A DNA stretch of 32,633 bases from Hydrogenophaga sp. (GCA_020047875.1 JAIFNE010000199.1:1-32633); one strand, 5' to 3'; positions 17,380 to 25,118 are shown, counted from the stretch's first letter. The notes: a model not told the origin generated them from the letters alone. Numbers and translations: made by a program.

Positions 17380-17540
17380 AAACCCATCGCCTGCGCTGGC
17401 CGGAGATTGCTGATGTCCCCCGCGACGAGACGCCGCAGCCCTTGTGGCGGCGGCTGCTCTGGATGGCGGGGATCTGGGCAGCCACCATTGGCGTGCTGTT
17501 GCTCGTGTCCATGCTGTTGCGCCTGGTGCTCAAGCCGTAG
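17376..17540 (+). CDS. Small single-helix oxidase subunit (DUF2474/CydX-like)
   Basis: This 54-residue protein begins at an ATG overlapping the cioB stop. It has a basic N-terminal part, then PLWRRLLWMAGIWAATIG leading into one membrane helix (about residues 29-51). The pattern and the position after cioB match the DUF2474 family of accessory peptides of CIO-type bd oxidases, analogous to CydX in assembling or stabilising the enzyme. Confidence 0.85.
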   Translation: MKTHRLRWPEIADVPRDETPQPLWRRLLWMAGIWAATIGVLLLVSMLLRLVLKP

Positions 17541-17611
17541 GACGCCATTCAAGAGGTGCCGCATGCCATGCACTCACCTCACCCGCCACTGCCCATCACA
17601 AGGAGCCGAAC

Positions 17612-18229
17612 ATGCATCCCACACAGACACTTCCCCAACCCGTCGTACCCAGCGACCCGCAGCGCCGCACCTGGCTTCTGACCAGCAGCGCGATGGGCGT
17701 TGCCGCCACAGCTGCCGTGGCGGTGCCCTTTGTCTCCAGCTTCGCCCCCAGCGAGCGGGCCAGGGCACAGGGCGCGAGCGTGTCGATGAATCCAGCGGAT
17801 GTGGCGCCCGGCGAGATGAAGACCGTGGAGTGGCGCGGCCAGCCGGTTTGGGTGATGCGCCGAACACCCGAGATGCTGGCCACCCTGGACGGCATGCAGG
17901 GGCTGGCTGACCCAGACTCCCAAGCGAAGCAACAGCCTGCCTACGCGGCCAATACACACCGATCCATCAAGCCCGAGCTGTTCGTGACGGTCGGTATCTG
18001 CACGCACCTGGGCTGCTCGCCGGTGACGCTGAAGCAGGGCACCAGCAACCCCAGCGTGCCGCCCGACTGGCAGGGCGGCTTCTTCTGCCCGTGTCATGGG
18101 TCCACCTTCGATTTCGCCGGCCGTGTGTTCAAGAACAAGCCTGCGCCGACCAACCTGGTCGTGCCTTTGCACAAGTACCTTGCCGACGGCACCCTGCTGA
18201 TCGGCGAGGACGACAGCGACGCAGCCTGA
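17612..18229 (+). CDS. Orphan Rieske 2Fe-2S protein with Tat signal
   Basis: This 205-residue protein resembles the bc1 Rieske subunit. It has a twin-arginine signal/anchor (QRRTWLLTSSAMGV and following hydrophobic residues 26-44). The cluster-binding boxes are C130-T-H132-L-G-C135 and C159-P-C161-H162-G-S, which give the two Cys, two His and the disulfide. Genes for cytochrome b and c1 do not follow, so it is not in a bc1 operon here. Instead it follows the cio genes by 71 bases, with AAGGAG at 17600-17605 before ATG 17612. It may be a second Rieske for a bc1 complex encoded elsewhere, or a stand-alone electron carrier. Confidence 0.92.
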   Translation: MHPTQTLPQPVVPSDPQRRTWLLTSSAMGVAATAAVAVPFVSSFAPSERARAQGASVSMNPADVAPGEMKTVEWRGQPVWVMRRTPEMLATLDGMQGLADPDSQAKQQPAYAANTHRSIKPELFVTVGICTHLGCSPVTLKQGTSNPSVPPDWQGGFFCPCHGSTFDFAGRVFKNKPAPTNLVVPLHKYLADGTLLIGEDDSDAA

Positions 18230-18247
18230 TTCCTGGTGGAGAACAGC

Positions 18248-18376
18248 ATGTGGTCTTCTCCCCAGTGGCTCGGCGGCGGTATTGTGTCGAGCTTCGCTCG
18301 TTGGCACGGGTGGCTTTCGGGCTTGGCTGGCCTGACGGTGTTGCTGTTGGCGCTCCGGCTGCGCGGGGAAGGCTGA
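18248..18376 (+). CDS. Predicted 42-residue single-helix membrane peptide
   Basis: A short frame starts at ATG 18248, with GGTGGAG about 10 bases upstream, and ends at TGA 18376. It encodes a peptide with W-S-S-P-Q-W at the start and one hydrophobic helix, GLAGLTVLLLALRL, near the C-terminus. It fits tightly between the Rieske gene (18 bases) and the next gene (1 base), which supports translation. I do not recognise a family. A small partner of the Rieske protein or the oxidase is plausible. Confidence 0.55.
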   Translation: MWSSPQWLGGGIVSSFARWHGWLSGLAGLTVLLLALRLRGEG

Positions 18377-18377
18377 G

Positions 18378-19043
18378 ATGTTGTTTCGCATCCTCCACGA
18401 TGAGAGCGGTGGCGAGATGAGCTACCTGTTGGCCGACGTCGATGCACGTGAGGCGGTGGTGGTGGACCCTCACGGCCCCGATCTGCCGGTTTTGCAGGCA
18501 CTGCTGGCCGAGCGGGATCTGCGCCTGCGCTGGGTGCTGCGCACGCACCACCACGACGACCTGCAACCATCGGAATTTCCCTCGCTGTGCCAGCTGGGCG
18601 CCCCGGTGGTCCAGGGTGATCCGCGCCCCGGTGCTCACGCCGTGGCCGACGGCGATTTGCTGCCGTTCGGCAACGAGTTCCTGCAGGTGTTCGCAACCCC
18701 GGGCCACACGTCCGGTTGCCTCAGTTTCGTCTGGCGCGACCGGGTGTTTTGCGGTGGCCTGCTGGCGGTGGATGCCTGTCCGCACCAGCCCCGGCCTGCG
18801 CACCCCGCCGCGTTGTGGGACAGCGTGACGCAGCGCATTTTCACCTTGCCTGACGAGACCCTGCTGTTCGCGGGCCACGAGCGCCACGCACGCGCGGTGA
18901 GCACGGTGCAAGAACAACGGCGCTGGCACCCCTTCTTTGCCGCGACCTCGCGCGACACGTATCTGGCGCGCATCGCAACCTTGGCGGCGCAGGCAGACCA
19001 CCGGCACAGCGCAGCGGAGCGACCGCTCGATCAGCTGGCCTGA
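18378..19043 (+). CDS. Degenerate ETHE1-like metallo-beta-lactamase-fold protein
   Basis: This 221-residue protein has the MBL fold and resembles persulfide dioxygenases (FRILHDESGGEMSYLLAD start, VVVDPHG, TPGHTSG, FAGHERHA). Several metal ligands are altered. The HxHxDH motif reads H57-H-H59-D-D61-L, so its last His is lost. The Asp expected after the second sheet (F-x-G-D) is G127 (FCGGLL). H110 and the C-terminal GHE His remain. In ETHE1 the single iron uses two His and that Asp, so this protein probably lacks the standard activity unless D132 replaces it. It starts 1 base after the small membrane peptide gene. Confidence 0.75.
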   Translation: MLFRILHDESGGEMSYLLADVDAREAVVVDPHGPDLPVLQALLAERDLRLRWVLRTHHHDDLQPSEFPSLCQLGAPVVQGDPRPGAHAVADGDLLPFGNEFLQVFATPGHTSGCLSFVWRDRVFCGGLLAVDACPHQPRPAHPAALWDSVTQRIFTLPDETLLFAGHERHARAVSTVQEQRRWHPFFAATSRDTYLARIATLAAQADHRHSAAERPLDQLA

Positions 19044-19100
19044 TCGGGCACACACCAACACCGCTTTCACCCACCTTTCCACTTAACTTTCGGAGCCACC

Positions 19101-19490
19101 ATGAAGCAGCTGCATTTCCAGGAAAAGTACCCCATCACTGTGGTCGACATCGCCAAGGCCGAAACCCGGTTCGAGAGCGCAGCCGCCATTGCCGATTACT
19201 TCAAGGCCTGCATCGCCGACACGCCTCGCGTCCAGTACATCGCCACCTTCGATCACTTGGCCCATACCCAGGCCATCGGTGGCGATGTCTCCCCTCAGAT
19301 CCAGGCCGCCATGAACGTGGTGTTCTGCTTCGGCCATGCGCTACCCAACCCGCAGGTTCTGGCGGTGCGTCCGCGCAGCATCGGTGTTGCCGACATGGGC
19401 GACCATTTCGTCATCAGCTTCATGGACGCACCCATGAAGCCTGCCAACGATGCCATGCAAGCGTGGGCCCTGGCCCTGCGGAACCGGTGA
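19101..19490 (+). CDS. Conserved hypothetical protein (DUF6858-like)
   Basis: This 129-residue soluble protein starts at ATG 19101 with CGGAG upstream. It has no signal peptide or membrane helix. It begins K-Q-L-H-F-Q-E-K-Y-P-I and contains FDHLAHTQAIGG and VVFCFGHALPNPQVLAVRPR. I recall similar small proteins next to respiratory or sulfur genes in other bacteria, possibly labelled DUF6858, but I am unsure of the family number. No function can be given. The context is a redox gene series between an MBL-fold protein and a membrane transporter. Confidence 0.7.
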   Translation: MKQLHFQEKYPITVVDIAKAETRFESAAAIADYFKACIADTPRVQYIATFDHLAHTQAIGGDVSPQIQAAMNVVFCFGHALPNPQVLAVRPRSIGVADMGDHFVISFMDAPMKPANDAMQAWALALRNR

Positions 19491-19554
19491 ATACCCTCGC
19501 CGCGTTGCGTGGGTTTGCGCCCAGACCTTTGAAAATGAACAACAGGAAATGATC

Positions 19555-20550
19555 ATGTGGAACGTCCTGAACTGGCTGCAGAAACACCTGGTCTGGAGTA
19601 TCCCGCTGGCCATGCTGGGCGGGCTGGGTTTCGGTCAGCTCGTCGACCCCGGTTTCCTGCGCTCGGCCATCTTGCCGCTGACCTTCCTCATGGTCTATCC
19701 CATGATGGTCACGATGAATGTGCGCGAGTTGCTCAAGCCCGGCGGGGGCAAGCTGCAGGGCACCACGTTGGCCATCAACTTCGTGGTCCTGCCGGCCATC
19801 GGCTATGCGGCTGGTCTGGTGTTCTTTGCCGACCAACCCATGGTGCGGCTGGCGCTGCTGCTCACCGCGCTGCTGCCCACCTCGGGCATGACCATTTCCT
19901 GGACCGGTTTTGCCAAGGGCAACGTGCCCGCGGCGGTGAAGATGACCGTGGTCGGGCTGATTGCCGGATCTCTGCTCGCGCCGGTCTACCTCAAGGCGCT
20001 GCTCGGCACGGTGGTCGAGATCCCGGTGCTGCAGGTGTTCGGGCAGATCGCGCTCATCGTGTTCCTCCCGTTGCTGCTGGGCACGATCACCCAGCGCTGG
20101 CTGATCGGTAAACACGGCGAGCCGCACTTCAACCAGAAGATCAAGCCCAGGTTTCCGCCGATCTCCACGCTCGGTGTGCTGGGCATCGTGTTCGTGTCCA
20201 TGGCGCTGAAGTCGCAGGATATTTTTGCCCAGCCTGCGCTGTTGCCCGGATTGCTGCTTCCGCTGGTGTTGCTGTACGCGCTCAACTTTGCCCTCAGCAC
20301 CCTGGTCGGCAAACTCTTCTTTCAGCGTGGGGACGCCATTGCACTGGTTTACGGCACCGTCATGCGCAACCTGTCGATCGCCCTGGCAATCGCCATGGGC
20401 GTCTTCGGAGCCCAGGGGGCCGACGCTGCGCTGCTGATCGCACTGGCCTACATCGTGCAGGTGCAGGCCGCCGCGTGGTACGTCAAGCTCACCGACCGCC
20501 TGTTCGGCCCGCCACCGAATGCGCCCGGCGCAGCGGCCAAGGCTGGCTGA
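19555..20550 (+). CDS. Bile acid:sodium symporter / Acr3-type transporter without the arsenite cysteine
   Basis: This 331-residue membrane protein has about ten helices of the BART superfamily, which includes bile acid:Na+ symporters and Acr3 arsenite efflux. Its overall pattern (PLTFLMVYPMMVTMNVRELL, FVVLPAIGYAAGLVFF, ALLLTALLPTSGMTISWTGF) is Acr3-like. In Acr3 the equivalent helix has a conserved Cys in a P-C-T-A-M-V-F-V-W context; here it reads P-T-S-G-M-T-I-S-W. Arsenite transport is therefore doubtful. The start ATG 19555 is favoured by AGGA seven bases upstream; ATG 19549 is too close to it. The substrate is unknown, an organic or sulfur anion being possible. Confidence 0.8.
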   Translation: MWNVLNWLQKHLVWSIPLAMLGGLGFGQLVDPGFLRSAILPLTFLMVYPMMVTMNVRELLKPGGGKLQGTTLAINFVVLPAIGYAAGLVFFADQPMVRLALLLTALLPTSGMTISWTGFAKGNVPAAVKMTVVGLIAGSLLAPVYLKALLGTVVEIPVLQVFGQIALIVFLPLLLGTITQRWLIGKHGEPHFNQKIKPRFPPISTLGVLGIVFVSMALKSQDIFAQPALLPGLLLPLVLLYALNFALSTLVGKLFFQRGDAIALVYGTVMRNLSIALAIAMGVFGAQGADAALLIALAYIVQVQAAAWYVKLTDRLFGPPPNAPGAAAKAG

Positions 20551-20594
20551 GTTCCGCTTCCTGCAGGTTCAACCCTTTTGAAAGGACGCATGGC

Positions 20595-21032
20595 ATGGAC
20601 AACGCCGCTGCTCAAACCACCTACCACACGCTCGGTGGCGCCGAAGGCATCCACCGCCTGGTGGACCGCTTTTACGAACTCATGGACGAACTGCCCGAGG
20701 CCCACGCCGCTCGCCGCCTCCATCCCGAGAGTCTGGCCGGCGCCAACGAAAGCCTGTTCGAATTCCTCTCGGGCTGGTTTGGCGGCCCCAACCTTTACAT
20801 CGAAAAAAAGGGCCATCCGCGTCTGCGCAGGCGGCACTTGCCGTACGCCATTGGCCCGACCGAGCGCGATGAGTGGATGCTGTGCATGCGCACAGCACTG
20901 AACGAACAGGTGTCAGACGAGGGTTTTCGGGCCGCGCTGATCAAGACCTTCTCTGACATGGCGGATCACATGGTCAACACCGAGGGTCGGGAAGGCTGCG
21001 GCCACGCATTGCACGACCGCGCCCCAGCATGA
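20595..21032 (+). CDS. Group II truncated haemoglobin
   Basis: This 145-residue 2-over-2 globin is of the TrHbO (group II) type. The diagnostic stretch GHPRLRRRHLPYAIGPTERD holds the proximal His, followed by W-M-L-C-M-R-T-A-L with the G8 Trp of group II. The early region YHTLGGAEGIHRLVDRFYELM is also typical. Such proteins bind O2, NO or sulfide, and are linked to oxidative or nitrosative protection. AAAGGA precedes ATG 20595. The stop overlaps the next ATG (ATGA), so the small exported protein downstream is co-translated. Confidence 0.92.
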   Translation: MDNAAAQTTYHTLGGAEGIHRLVDRFYELMDELPEAHAARRLHPESLAGANESLFEFLSGWFGGPNLYIEKKGHPRLRRRHLPYAIGPTERDEWMLCMRTALNEQVSDEGFRAALIKTFSDMADHMVNTEGREGCGHALHDRAPA

Positions 21033-21304
21033 CACCCCTGAAAAAGACCCTCACCACCTTGGCGCTGACGCTGCTCCTGCCCCTGTGTACCCATGCCGCA
21101 GCCGTCGAACCCGGTCAACCCTGGCCCGCTTTGCGCGAGCATCCCTTCGACGTGGGGGTGTCGCGGCATGAGGCCCTGCTCGCCGACTGGCCGCGGCAGC
21201 AAGATGCGGTCACGCTCATTGCCTTGGCGGGCGGTCGGGTGCTGGATGTGCAGTACGCGCACAGCGAGTCCGAATTGCGCATGGCGCTGGGCTTGAAGCC
21301 CTGA
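21029..21304 (+). CDS. Small exported protein of unknown function
   Basis: This 91-residue protein has a clear Sec signal peptide (TPLKKTLTTLALTLLLPLC, cleavage near THAAA). The mature part is about 65 residues and ends in EPGQPWPALREHPFD... and RMALGLKP. The Cys near the end of the hydrophobic core could be a lipobox, but LCTHAA is not a good match. It overlaps the haemoglobin gene by four bases (ATGA). I do not recognise the family. Confidence 0.65.
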   Translation: MTPLKKTLTTLALTLLLPLCTHAAAVEPGQPWPALREHPFDVGVSRHEALLADWPRQQDAVTLIALAGGRVLDVQYAHSESELRMALGLKP

Positions 21305-21341
21305 GCGCTGCCCCTCCATACCCCAACTCCCCAGACGAGAC

Positions 21342-21809
21342 ATGCCCATGGACGCTTTCCAGGACCACTACCCCGACAACGCTTCGCACTGCTACGGCTG
21401 CGGCAGCCAGAACGAGCACGGCCACCGGATCAAGACCGTCTGGGACGGTGAAGAGACCGTCACACGCTTCAGGCCCGAGCCCTTTCATACCTCCGTGCCC
21501 GGCTTCGCCTATGGCGGCCTGATCGCTTCGCTGATCGACTGCCACAGCACCGGCACCGCCGCTGCAGCCATGTACCGGCAAGCAGGTCGCAACATGGATT
21601 CATTGCCGCCGTTCCGCTTTGTCACCGGCTCATTGCACGTGGACTTTCTCAAGCCCACACCCATCGACACAGAACTGGTGATCCGCGGCCGCGTGAAGGA
21701 AATCAAGGGCCGCAAAGTGATTGTGGAAACGGTGGTTTATGCCGAAAACGTGGCAACCGCACGCGGCGAAGTCGTCGCGGTTCAGATGCCTGAGCATTTC
21801 GGCGCCTGA
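21342..21809 (+). CDS. Hotdog-fold (PaaI-like) thioesterase
   Basis: This 155-residue single-domain hotdog protein begins with a Cys-rich N-terminal motif, CYGCGSQNEHG. That is followed by the helix region GFAYGGLIASLIDCHSTGTAAAA, where catalytic Asp/Gly residues lie, and the sheet FVTGSLHVDFLKPTPIDTELVIRGRVKEI. Such proteins hydrolyse acyl-CoA thioesters in the cytoplasm; the substrate is unknown. ATG 21342 and ATG 21348 are both possible starts. It converges on the DsrE-like gene, with a long hairpin in between. Confidence 0.85.
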   Translation: MPMDAFQDHYPDNASHCYGCGSQNEHGHRIKTVWDGEETVTRFRPEPFHTSVPGFAYGGLIASLIDCHSTGTAAAAMYRQAGRNMDSLPPFRFVTGSLHVDFLKPTPIDTELVIRGRVKEIKGRKVIVETVVYAENVATARGEVVAVQMPEHFGA

Positions 21810-21816
21810 TCCCTGA

Positions 21817-21866
21817 TGCCCCACAAGGAAACGGCGCCCCGCAGGGCGCCGTTTCCTTGTGGGGCA
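21817..21866. terminator. Perfect 23-bp inverted repeat between convergent genes
   Basis: Arms at 21817-21839 and 21844-21866 are perfectly complementary, with a 4-base loop (CGCA). It lies between the thioesterase stop (21809) and the DsrE stop (21876), so a bidirectional terminator or RNA 3'-end protector is likely. No T-tract follows on either strand, which is unusual for an intrinsic terminator. Confidence 0.6.
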
Positions 21867-21875
21867 CAGAGCCGA

Positions 21876-22298
21876 TCAGAACGCCAGCGAGTTCAAGCCT
21901 GGCTTGAGCAAGTGCGCGGCCACATCGGCGGGCTTGGCAGGCGTCACGCCCTCGATCAGATCGGTCGGCTTGCGGCCGGTGTTGGGCAGGTACAGGGCAC
22001 AGACCTCAACCTTGGCGCCAGCCTTGATGACGCCCTGCAGCATCTGCTGGGTGGTCACGTCGCGCGGCTTGAGCTTGGGCAGTTGTTGGCCCACCACGGC
22101 GATGTCGCCGGCCGCGTCGCACAGCAGGATGCGCACATTGGCCTTTTGCTCCAGCGCCTGACCGGCGAGCACCAGCCCGGCACCTTGCGCCATGGCGCTG
22201 CCGCTGTGGATGTTGACGAACAGTTCCGTGCTGTCAGCGGCGTGGGCAGCAGCGACGACGGCCAGGCCAATCAGGCCCAGAGCGAAGGATTTTTTCAT
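21876..22298 (-). CDS. Periplasmic DsrE-family protein
   Basis: This 140-residue protein has a Sec signal peptide (KKSFALGLIGLAVVAAAHA) and a DsrE/DsrF-like fold: FVNIHSGSAMAQGAGLVLAGQAL, then VRILLCDAAGDIAVVG with a Cys at the end of the strand. GVIKAGAKVEVCALYLPN holds a second Cys. DsrE-type proteins act in sulfur relay or sulfur binding through a Cys. An exported version next to sulfate-transport and persulfide-oxidation genes suggests periplasmic sulfur handling. The start is ATG 22298; a longer open frame upstream lacks a ribosome site. A palindrome sits about 50 bases upstream. Confidence 0.8.
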   Translation of the reverse strand: MKKSFALGLIGLAVVAAAHAADSTELFVNIHSGSAMAQGAGLVLAGQALEQKANVRILLCDAAGDIAVVGQQLPKLKPRDVTTQQMLQGVIKAGAKVEVCALYLPNTGRKPTDLIEGVTPAKPADVAAHLLKPGLNSLAF

Positions 22299-22346
22299 GG
22301 GATTCGATTCAGAGAGGAAATAGAAATCTGGCCGGGCCAGGAGCGA

Positions 22347-22366
22347 GTATCGAAGTTTATCGATAC
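22347..22366. promoter_or_regulatory. Candidate operator upstream of the DsrE-like gene
   Basis: GTATCG-N8-CGATAC is a perfect 6-base palindrome. It overlaps two TATCGA direct repeats spaced 10 bases apart (22348-22353 and 22358-22363). It lies 49-68 bases before the start codon, where a promoter operator would be. The binding protein is unknown. Confidence 0.4.
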
Positions 22367-22460
22367 CCCATGGAGTGTCCGTGACATCCGTCAAACCCCT
22401 GCACGCAACAGGGCCTGCTGGGCCGTCAAAGGACAGCTGGTGGGTGCGGGGTGGTCGGCG

Positions 22461-24182
22461 TCATTCCGCAAGCGTGGTGATTGCCTGGTGGTGCGTCAGG
22501 AAGACCTGACCGCTGAGATGTTGCAGGAAATCGCTGCGCTGCAGGCGGTCCATCACCGGTCCTTTCACCTCGCTCAGGTGCAGTTTCACGCCCGCATCCT
22601 GCAGGCGTTGCGCGATGGTCTCCAGGCTCTCCAGCGCGCTGGCGTCGATGTCGTTGATGGCGGTGCACTGCAGCACCACGTGCGCAACGGACGGGTATGC
22701 GGCCACCTGTGCAGCGATGTGGTCTTCCAGGTAACGGGCGTTGGCGAAGTACAGGCTTTCATCCACGCGCAGGCCCAGTATGCGGGGGTGTGTTTGCACC
22801 GCGTGGCGCAACACATTTCGGTAGTGTTCGGTGCCAGGCACGCGGCCCACGGTGGCGATGTGCGGGCGGCTGGTGCGCCACAGGTACAGCAGCAGCGAGG
22901 TGCCGACGCCGGCCATCAGTCCGGCTTCCACACCGATCAGCAGCGTGAGCGAGAAGGTGAGGGCCAGCGCAGTGAAATCGGCGCGTGCGTAGCGCCAGGT
23001 GCGCGCAAAGGCGCCGAAGTTCACCAGTGTGAGCACGGCCACCACGATGGTGGCGGCCAGGGTGGCTTGCGGCAGGTAGTGCAACGCGGGCGTGAGCAGC
23101 AGTGCTGCCAGCAGCAGACCCAGCGCGGTGTATACCCCGGCAGCCGGCGTTCGCGCACCGGCTTCGAAGTTCACCACCGAGCGGGAGAAACCGCCGGTGA
23201 CCGGGAAGCCGCCGGTCAGGCCCGCAGCGATGTTGCTCGCACCGAGGGCGCGCAGCTCGGCGTCTGGCTCGATGCGCTCGCGCCGTTTGGCCGCGAGCGA
23301 CTGGCCCACCGAAACCGATTCGACAAAACCGACCAGGCTGATGAGCAGCGCAGCGGTTGCCAGCTGCTGCAGCTGCGGCCACAGGCTCGCATCGAGGATC
23401 GGCAACGTGAGCGGCGGCAGTCCGACGGGCACCGCGCCCACCACGCGCAGTCCGCTCTGGTCGAGCTGCAGCGTCCAGGCCAGCAGGGTGGTGACGGCCA
23501 GCGCCAGCACCGGCGCGGCCTTGGTGATCACGTCGGCAGCGACCGGCCCCAGGCCGATCCGACGCAGCAGGCCTTTGAGCGAGCGCCGCACCCAAAACAG
23601 AAACGCCAGCGCACCGCCGCCGATCGCCAGCGTGGGCGCGTGCAGCTGGTGCGCGTGTTGCCACAGGCTGGGCAGCAGCTCGGGCAAGGTTTGCCCCTGC
23701 AGCGGAATGCCCAGCAAGTGCTTGAGCTGGCTGGCGGCGATCAGCAGTCCCGAGGCCGACACAAAACCCGAGATGACCGGGTGGCTCAGAAAGTTGGCCA
23801 CCATACCCAGGCGCAATACGCCCATAGCGAACAGCATCACGCCGCTGAGCAGCGCCAGCAGCGAGGCCGCGGCGACGTAACCCAGGCTGCCCGATGTGGC
23901 CACCGTGCCGAGGGCTGCGGCCGTCATCAGCGAGGTGACGGCCGCCGGGCCCACGGCGAGTGCGCTGCTGGTGCCGAACAGGGCGTACAACACGAGCGGC
24001 GCCATGCTGGCGTAGAGGCCGGCTTCGGGCGGCATGCCTGCCAGCAACGCATAGGCCAGGCTCTGCGGGATCAGCATCAGCGTGACCACGGCAGCGGCCA
24101 CGGCATCGGCGCCGAAGTGTTCGGCGCGGTACTGCTTGCCCCAGCGCAGGATGGGCAACCAGTGGGACAGCGCGTGCTTCAT
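22461..24182 (-). CDS. SulP-family anion permease with STAS domain
   Basis: This 573-residue inner membrane transporter is of the SulP (SLC26) family, which includes sulfate and bicarbonate permeases. It has the signature AAAVVTLMLIPQSLAYALLAGMPPEAGLYAS near residue 30-60. GGFPVTGGFSRSVVNFEAGARTP is the conserved loop near residue 300. A C-terminal STAS domain (about residues 440-570) contains VVLQCTAINDIDASALESL. It starts 10 bases after the stop of the persulfide dioxygenase gene, so the two form an operon. Export or import of sulfate or sulfite from sulfur oxidation would suit this pairing, but bicarbonate transport cannot be excluded. Confidence 0.93.
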   Translation of the reverse strand: MKHALSHWLPILRWGKQYRAEHFGADAVAAAVVTLMLIPQSLAYALLAGMPPEAGLYASMAPLVLYALFGTSSALAVGPAAVTSLMTAAALGTVATSGSLGYVAAASLLALLSGVMLFAMGVLRLGMVANFLSHPVISGFVSASGLLIAASQLKHLLGIPLQGQTLPELLPSLWQHAHQLHAPTLAIGGGALAFLFWVRRSLKGLLRRIGLGPVAADVITKAAPVLALAVTTLLAWTLQLDQSGLRVVGAVPVGLPPLTLPILDASLWPQLQQLATAALLISLVGFVESVSVGQSLAAKRRERIEPDAELRALGASNIAAGLTGGFPVTGGFSRSVVNFEAGARTPAAGVYTALGLLLAALLLTPALHYLPQATLAATIVVAVLTLVNFGAFARTWRYARADFTALALTFSLTLLIGVEAGLMAGVGTSLLLYLWRTSRPHIATVGRVPGTEHYRNVLRHAVQTHPRILGLRVDESLYFANARYLEDHIAAQVAAYPSVAHVVLQCTAINDIDASALESLETIAQRLQDAGVKLHLSEVKGPVMDRLQRSDFLQHLSGQVFLTHHQAITTLAE

Positions 24183-24192
24183 GGGCGGGGGT

Positions 24193-25089
24193 TCAGACAG
24201 CGTTGAGCGGAATTTTCAGGTAGCGCACACCATTGCTTTCGGCCGCTGGCAGCTGCCCGGCGCGCATGTTGACCTGCACCGAGGGCAGGATCAGCATCGG
24301 CATGTCGAGCGTGGCGTCCCGCGCCTGTCGCATCGCGACGAACTCGGCCTCGCCCACACCTTGGTGCACATGCACGTTGGCTGCTTTTTGCGCCGCCACG
24401 GTGGTGATGCACTGTGGCTCGCGGCCACCGGGCGGGTAGTCGTGGCAGAGGACGATCTCGGTGTCGTCGGGCAGAGCCAGCACCTTCTGGATCGAGCGGT
24501 AGAGCACGGCGGCGTCGCCGCCGGGGAAGTCGCAACGCGCAGTACCGTAATCGGGCATGAAGAGCGTGTCGCCAACGAAGGCGACGGTGCGGATCGGGTC
24601 TGTGCTGTGGTCGCGCACCACATAGGTCATGCAGGCGGGCGTGTGGCCCGGCGTGTGCATCGCCTGGGCTTGCAGGCCGCCAATGGTGAAGCGGTCACCG
24701 TCGCTGAACAGGCGGTCGAACTGACTGCCGTCGCGCGCGAACTCGCTACCAGCATTGAACAGCTTGCCAAACACGTTTTGCACGGTGGTGATGTTCGAGC
24801 CGATGGCCAACTGCCCACCCAGGTGATGCTGCAAGTAGGGCGCCGCCGACAGGTGGTCGGCGTGGACGTGGGTTTCCAACAGCCATTGCACCTGCAGGCC
24901 GAGTTCGCTCACGCGATCGATCAGGCGGTCGGCGCTGGTGGTTTTTGTGCGGCCCGATTTGGGGTCGTAGTCAAGCACGCTGTCGATCAGCGCGCACTGA
25001 CCGCTGGCCTGGTCCCAGAGGATGTGGCTGAAGGTGGAGGTGGCGGGATCGAAGAAGGATTCGATGTGCAGACGGGACGGTGTGCTCAT
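24193..25089 (-). CDS. Persulfide dioxygenase-like MBL-fold hydrolase (ETHE1/Blh type)
   Basis: This 298-residue protein has a complete metal site: THVHADHLSAAPYL, TPGHTPACMTYVV, FVGDTLFMPDYGTARCDFPGGDA and LCHDYPPGGREPQ. These motifs and the FDPATSTFSHILWD start match ETHE1-like persulfide dioxygenases, which oxidise glutathione persulfide to sulfite with a mononuclear iron. A C-terminal extension (about 60 residues, ending VRYLKIPLNAV) is typical of the longer bacterial Blh-like subgroup. The start ATG 25089 gives the family-typical N-terminus. A T-tailed hairpin separates it from the upstream peroxiredoxin gene. Its partner downstream is the SulP permease. Confidence 0.88.
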   Translation of the reverse strand: MSTPSRLHIESFFDPATSTFSHILWDQASGQCALIDSVLDYDPKSGRTKTTSADRLIDRVSELGLQVQWLLETHVHADHLSAAPYLQHHLGGQLAIGSNITTVQNVFGKLFNAGSEFARDGSQFDRLFSDGDRFTIGGLQAQAMHTPGHTPACMTYVVRDHSTDPIRTVAFVGDTLFMPDYGTARCDFPGGDAAVLYRSIQKVLALPDDTEIVLCHDYPPGGREPQCITTVAAQKAANVHVHQGVGEAEFVAMRQARDATLDMPMLILPSVQVNMRAGQLPAAESNGVRYLKIPLNAV

Positions 25090-25118
25090 GGTGCCAATGC
25101 CTGTGACAGATAAGAAAT

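Noticed and set aside
21816-24206. Plus-strand open frame of 796 codons opposite dsrE and sulP
   Set aside because: The SulP and DsrE readings on the minus strand have full family motifs; this frame has none.
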